10,005 bases of DNA from an uncultured Oscillospiraceae bacterium. GTDB taxonomy: Bacteria > Bacillota_A > Clostridia > Oscillospirales > Oscillospiraceae. A program made the position numbers and the translations under genes. The notes beneath the pieces were generated by a model. It saw nothing but the letters and a program-made list of their open reading frames with translations, did no database searches and had not been told where the DNA came from. The stretch spans positions 1-10,005 of the forward strand of contig CAAEOU010000067.1 in NCBI GenBank assembly GCA_900757695.1, read 5' to 3'. Shown one piece after another: positions 6,302-10,005 of this stretch (positions within the stretch are counted from its first letter, which is position 1; every line of letters begins with the position of its first letter).

Positions 6302-7405
6302 TCATCCTTCCAGTTCTCTTACCAGTATATCTGCAATCCGCTCCGATGCATGTCCATCGCCATAGGGATTTGACGCCTCCGCCATGGCCGCATAGGCCCT
6401 CTCATCCTCCAGCAGTCTGCAAAAATTACTGTATATCACTTCTTCATCCGTCCCCACCAGCTTCAGCGTCCCTGCGGCAATGCCCTCAGGCCGCTCCGTA
6501 GTATCCCGCATCACCAGCACCGGCTTTCCAAGGGACGGTGCTTCCTCCTGAACACCGCCGGAATCCGTCAGGATCAGATAGCAGCGCGCCATAAAATTAT
6601 GGAAATCCAGCACATCCAGCGGCTCGATCAGATGGATCCGATCGTCGCCCCCCAACTCTCGCTCAGCGATCTCGCGAACTGCCGGGTTCATGTGGATGGG
6701 ATAGATCACCTTGATATCCGGATGCTCATCGCAGACCCGGCGAATGGCCCGGAACATATGGGCCATGGGCTCCCCCAGATTTTCTCGCCGGTGAGCGGTG
6801 ATCAGGATCAGGCGGCTGCCTGCCGCCCATTCCAGCTCCGGGTGGGTGTAGTTTGCCCGAACCGTGGTGCGAAGAGCGTCAATACCGGTATTGCCGGTCA
6901 CATAGATCTTACCGGCATCCCGCTGCTCCCGCAGCAGATTCTGCCGTGCCATTTCTGTCGGTGCAAAATTAAACTGGCTGATAATGCTGACCGCCTGCCG
7001 GTTAAATTCCTCCGGATAGGGGCTGTATAGATTATAAGTGCGAAGTCCCGCCTCCACGTGTCCCACCGGAATCTGCATATAAAAGCAGGCCAGCGCCGTG
7101 ACAAAGGTGGTTGACGTATCCCCGTGCACCAGCACCACGTCCGGCTTTACCTCTTCCAGCACCGAACGGATGGAAGAAAGAATCTCCGTGGTCACATCAA
7201 ACAGCGTCTGCCGCTGCTTCATGATTGCAAGATCATACTCCGGTTTTACATCAAAGGTATCGAGCACCATGTCCAGCATCTGACGATGCTGGCCGCTGAC
7301 GCACACAACGGTGCGGATATCCTTCCGAGTTTTCAGTTCCTTTACCAACGGGCACATTTTTATGGCCTCCGGTCGTGTGCCAAATACCAGCATCACGGTT
7401 TTCAT
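6302..7405 (-). CDS. wecB: UDP-N-acetylglucosamine 2-epimerase, non-hydrolysing
   Basis: This cytosolic enzyme interconverts UDP-GlcNAc and UDP-ManNAc, supplying ManNAc for teichoic-acid linkage units or capsule. The 367-residue protein has the WecB/MnaA two-lobed GT-B-like signature: FGTRPEAIK (8-16), SGQHRQM (38-43), VHGDTSTT with Asp96, GHVEAGLRT with Glu118, PEEFNRQ with Glu132, ITAHRRENLG with His205, and the UDP-binding LTDSGGVQEEAPSLGKPVLVMRDTTERPEG (279-308). These correspond to the known catalytic residues of E. coli WecB, so it should be active. ATG at 7405 is chosen because GAGGG lies 6 bases upstream and it gives the standard MKTVMLVFGTRPEAIK start. ATG at 7423, with GGAG 5 bases upstream, would add six residues and cannot be excluded. 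A promoter lies at 7511-7483. No other sugar gene is adjacent; the partner downstream is the XpaC-like membrane protein. Confidence 0.96.
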   Translation of the reverse strand: MKTVMLVFGTRPEAIKMCPLVKELKTRKDIRTVVCVSGQHRQMLDMVLDTFDVKPEYDLAIMKQRQTLFDVTTEILSSIRSVLEEVKPDVVLVHGDTSTTFVTALACFYMQIPVGHVEAGLRTYNLYSPYPEEFNRQAVSIISQFNFAPTEMARQNLLREQRDAGKIYVTGNTGIDALRTTVRANYTHPELEWAAGSRLILITAHRRENLGEPMAHMFRAIRRVCDEHPDIKVIYPIHMNPAVREIAERELGGDDRIHLIEPLDVLDFHNFMARCYLILTDSGGVQEEAPSLGKPVLVMRDTTERPEGIAAGTLKLVGTDEEVIYSNFCRLLEDERAYAAMAEASNPYGDGHASERIADILVRELEG

Positions 7406-7482
7406 GGTAATCCCTCTTTTCATGACCGCTCCATTACCGGTCTATTCCAGCCGCCTCTGGGCAGCATTCTATACGTGCTTCT

Positions 7483-7511
7483 ATTCTATCGTTTTTCCCC
7501 TGCACCGTCAA
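7483..7511 (-). promoter_or_regulatory. Sigma-A promoter for wecB-xpaC-like unit
   Basis: TTGACG (7511-7506) and TAGAAT (7488-7483) are separated by exactly 17 bases on the minus strand. The start should be near 7476, leaving a leader of about 70 nt. It lies after the ATPase terminator, so this unit is transcribed independently. Confidence 0.75.
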
Positions 7512-7558
7512 CCAAAATCATGATTCAATTCTCAGGCATTCCCGCAGCGGTTTTCCAC

Positions 7559-7603
7559 AAAAAACACCATGCCGCCAGAGCTTTACACATCGGCAGCATG
7601 GTG
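7559..7603 (-). terminator. Intrinsic terminator of the P-type ATPase gene
   Basis: On the minus strand, CACCATGCTGCC (7603-7592) pairs with GGCGGCATGGTG (7576-7565), 12 bp with one G-U pair, across a 15-base loop. Six T follow (7564-7559). The hairpin starts 13 bases after the stop codon. Confidence 0.9.
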
Positions 7604-7616
7604 CTTTCCCATTTGG

Positions 7617-10005
7617 TTACGGATTCTTTTTCCGCACACCCAGCCGCTCCAGCCGTTTTTCCTTCAATTTTCCGATCAAAAACTCCGTCTTTTCAAACAC
7701 CATCAATACCGTCCGCATGATCTGGAAGGACAGCATCATAAACACTGCCAACACCAGACCAGTCTCCAACGTGGGCGCAGTAAAGCCAAAGATGGGACTG
7801 AGCACCGTAAAGCAGATCAGCTCTGCCAGCGCCATCACGGCAATCAGCGTGCCGCGCTTCCAGTCCACAGGCTGAGATACCTGATAGAGCACCCGCAGCC
7901 CCACCACCGCCAATACCACAGCACTCATGGTATAAAGCTGCTCCGTGGGGAACCGGAATACCGCCACAAACGCCTCGATCAGCAGGATCAGGATCACATT
8001 GGTAAGTCCTCCGGGAAGCGCCTTCAGGAACACGTTGGTAATAAACTTCCCCTTGACCCGCTCATGGTTGGGCTCCAGTGCCAGGAAAAACGCCGGCGCT
8101 CCAATGGTCAGCCCGCTGATCACCGAAAGATGCAGCGGCACCAGTGGATAGGGCATATCTACAAACAGAGATACAATAGAAATCAGGAATGAGAAGATAT
8201 TCTTTACAAAGAACAGGGATGCTGCCCGCTGAATGTTGTTGATGACCCGGCGGCCCTCATCTACCACCTGCGGCATGGTAGAAAAATCGGAATCCAGCAG
8301 TACCAGCTGAGCCACCTGACAGGCTGCATCGGCACCGGAGGCCATGGCAATGCCGCAGTCGGCATCCTTCAGCGCCAGCACATCGTTGACACCATCGCCG
8401 GTCATTGCCACCGTGTGTCCTGCCTTCTGCATGGCCTTGACCAGCTTTCGCTTCTGATCCGGCGTCACCCGGCCAAACACCGCATAGTGCTCTGCCGCCT
8501 CTTCAATGTCTTCATCCGTCTCCAGCGTAGAGGCATCCACATACAGATCCGCATCGGAGATCCCCGCCTGCCGTGCCACCTCCGACACCGTGACCGGATT
8601 ATCGCCGGAGATGACCCGAATGGAAACGCCCTGTTGGGTGAAGTACCGGAAGGTCTCCGGCGCCTCCGGCCGGATCCGGTTGGTCAGGGGCACCAGTGCC
8701 AGCGGCGTTACTGCATCCGGCGTCAGCTTTCCCGGCTCCGGCTCTCCCCCGTAGGCCGCCAGCAGCAGAACACGATAGCCCCGGCTGCTCCAGCTCTCCA
8801 CGTCCTTTCCAACCTCGTCATATCGTGCGCTCATAATAAACTCCGGCGCACCTACCAGATAATTTCCGTGCCCCTCAAACACCACACCGGTCCACTTGGT
8901 GGCCGAAGAAAACGGGATGACCTTCTTGGCATGCCACTTGGGCTCCTGACAGAATTTTTCGGCCATGGCCCGACCGGTATCGTTATCCGCCTTGGCTGCG
9001 CCATAGATCTCCGACAGGATCTCCGCCACCTGATGGTATTCCGCCGTTCCCAGAGGCACAGGATCTCCGGGCTCCATGACATTTTCCGTAATGGTACCGG
9101 TTTTATCCACGCACAGAACATCGACTCTCGCCAGATTTTCAATGCAGTTCATATCCTGCGTCAGCACATGCTTCTGCGCCAGCCGGATCACGCTGACCGC
9201 CAATGCCACACTGGTCAGCAGATACAGCCCCTCCGGGATCATACCGATCAGAGCCGCCACTGTAGCCTTGACCGATGCCTGCAATCCAAGATCCAGCACC
9301 TTAAACTGCTTAATAAACAAAACCACGCCCAGCGGGATCATGGCAATGCCGATGACCCGAATTACCTTATCCAGCGAAGCCATCATCTCGGAATTGCCGA
9401 CCTTAACATCTTTTTTTGCCTCAATGGTCAGCTTGGAAGCATAGGAATCTGCGCCCACCTGCGTCAGCTGCGCCTTACAGCGGCCCGATACCACAAAACT
9501 GCCGGACAGCAGCACATCCCCCACACGCTTTACAATGGCATCCTCTTCACCGGTGATCAGGGATTCGTTCACCTGCACCTGCCCGACCCGCACCACCGCA
9601 TCTGCGCAGATCTGATCACCTGCGGCAAATTCCACGATGTCATCCCGTACCAGCTGGTCAGATTCTACCATGGTACGCTTTCCGTTCCGGATCGCCGGGA
9701 CCTTTCGGGCCGTCATCAGTGTCAGCTGGTCGATGGTCCGCTTGGAGCGGATCTCCTGAAAGATCCCGATGGCCGTATTGGTAATGGCGATGCCCAAAAA
9801 GAGCATATCCCCAAAGGCTCCCACCACAGCCAGACAGGACGCCAGAATGATAAAAATCAGGTTGAAATACGTCAGGCAATTGTCCCGAATGATCTGTTTT
9901 TCCGTCTTGGTAGGAGATTCCACCTGTATATTGCGGAGTCCCGCCTGTACCCGCTGCCGCACAGCCGCATCGTCCAGCCCCAGCGTATGAGGCGGATTGC
10001 AGACC
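7617..10005 (-). CDS. Cation-transporting P-type ATPase, CtpE/Exp7-like; 5' end beyond window
   Basis: The frame is open to the right edge. Codons above the GTG at 9962 still read GLDDAAVRQRVQAG, a normal P-type ATPase N-terminus, so the true start lies outside and GTG 9962 is not the start. Counting from that valine: an actuator domain with LITGEE (135-140, where many pumps have TGES), M4 with GMIPEGLYLLTSVAL (240-254), the phosphorylation motif DKTGTIT with Asp286, nucleotide-domain KWTGVVF, ISGDNP (451-456), TGDGVND (521-527), and a C-terminal membrane domain from about 580 with YPLVPLHLSVISGLTIGAPAFFLALEPN. The PEGL motif and absence of a CPC motif or N-terminal metal-binding domain point away from heavy-metal pumps. 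They point toward the CtpE/Exp7 (CaxP) type, linked in other bacteria to calcium. The substrate is an inference. It is terminated before wecB, so is separately transcribed. Confidence 0.92.
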   Translation of the reverse strand, partial: VCNPPHTLGLDDAAVRQRVQAGLRNIQVESPTKTEKQIIRDNCLTYFNLIFIILASCLAVVGAFGDMLFLGIAITNTAIGIFQEIRSKRTIDQLTLMTARKVPAIRNGKRTMVESDQLVRDDIVEFAAGDQICADAVVRVGQVQVNESLITGEEDAIVKRVGDVLLSGSFVVSGRCKAQLTQVGADSYASKLTIEAKKDVKVGNSEMMASLDKVIRVIGIAMIPLGVVLFIKQFKVLDLGLQASVKATVAALIGMIPEGLYLLTSVALAVSVIRLAQKHVLTQDMNCIENLARVDVLCVDKTGTITENVMEPGDPVPLGTAEYHQVAEILSEIYGAAKADNDTGRAMAEKFCQEPKWHAKKVIPFSSATKWTGVVFEGHGNYLVGAPEFIMSARYDEVGKDVESWSSRGYRVLLLAAYGGEPEPGKLTPDAVTPLALVPLTNRIRPEAPETFRYFTQQGVSIRVISGDNPVTVSEVARQAGISDADLYVDASTLETDEDIEEAAEHYAVFGRVTPDQKRKLVKAMQKAGHTVAMTGDGVNDVLALKDADCGIAMASGADAACQVAQLVLLDSDFSTMPQVVDEGRRVINNIQRAASLFFVKNIFSFLISIVSLFVDMPYPLVPLHLSVISGLTIGAPAFFLALEPNHERVKGKFITNVFLKALPGGLTNVILILLIEAFVAVFRFPTEQLYTMSAVVLAVVGLRVLYQVSQPVDWKRGTLIAVMALAELICFTVLSPIFGFTAPTLETGLVLAVFMMLSFQIMRTVLMVFEKTEFLIGKLKEKRLERLGVRKKNP

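Noticed and set aside
4750..6501. A 583-codon open frame on the plus strand, opposite the XpaC-like gene.
   Set aside because: It starts at a GTG with no ribosome binding site, spans a terminator, a promoter and two genes on the other strand, and reads as Leu/Arg/His-rich low-sense protein. It is the antisense shadow of biased codon use in the real gene.
9960..9962. GTG at 9962 as start of the P-type ATPase.
   Set aside because: The frame continues upstream to the window edge with residues (GLDDAAVRQR) typical of the P-type ATPase N-terminus, so the gene is simply cut by the window.

Overview
The window is chromosomal DNA from a low-to-mid GC Gram-positive anaerobe, most probably a Clostridia member of the Oscillospirales/Ruminococcaceae type. 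This is inferred from strong GGAGG-type ribosome binding sites, sigma-A-like promoters, an infC-rpmI-rplT operon with a Bacillus-style attenuated leader and AUC start, and protein styles (XpaC family, CtpE/Exp7-like P-type ATPase, MATE and GtrA proteins) common in that group. Every gene is on the minus strand, so transcription runs from high to low coordinates. That uniformity fits one replichore's leading strand.

Layout in the direction of transcription: (1) 10005-7617, a cation-pumping P-type ATPase whose first codons lie beyond the right edge, closed by a strong terminator at 7559-7603. (2) A promoter at 7511-7483 drives a two-gene unit: a non-hydrolysing UDP-GlcNAc 2-epimerase (7405-6302) and, 7 bases later, a membrane protein with a winged-helix-like segment and an XpaC-type C-terminal domain (6294-4906). 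A long hairpin at 4860-4894 ends it. (3) A near-consensus promoter at 4838-4810 and a leader of about 140 nt precede infC, rpmI and rplT (IF-3, L35, L20). The leader holds an intrinsic terminator just before infC and a competing long-range pairing, the layout of L20-controlled attenuation. The operon ends at the terminator 3481-3509. (4) Two paralogous MATE-family transporters follow, at 3395-2037 and 1908-544. The second has its own strong extended -10 promoter and is probably co-transcribed with a GtrA-family membrane protein (534-118). (5) At the left edge, bases 94-1 look like the end of an IS3-family insertion sequence, with the first 17 codons of its transposase orfA. It sits 23 bp beyond the gtrA stop codon.

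Most of the window is housekeeping or ordinary transport. The points that deserve attention are the regulatory structures: the infC leader with its non-canonical start, and the perfect 16-bp hairpin at the IS end that would bury the transposase ribosome binding site. The wecB-xpaC pairing is a further oddity. I see no CRISPR array, tRNA, rRNA, phage or obvious defence system, and no gene-free stretch longer than 300 bases. The longest, about 240 bases at 4663-4905, is filled by a terminator, a promoter and the infC leader.
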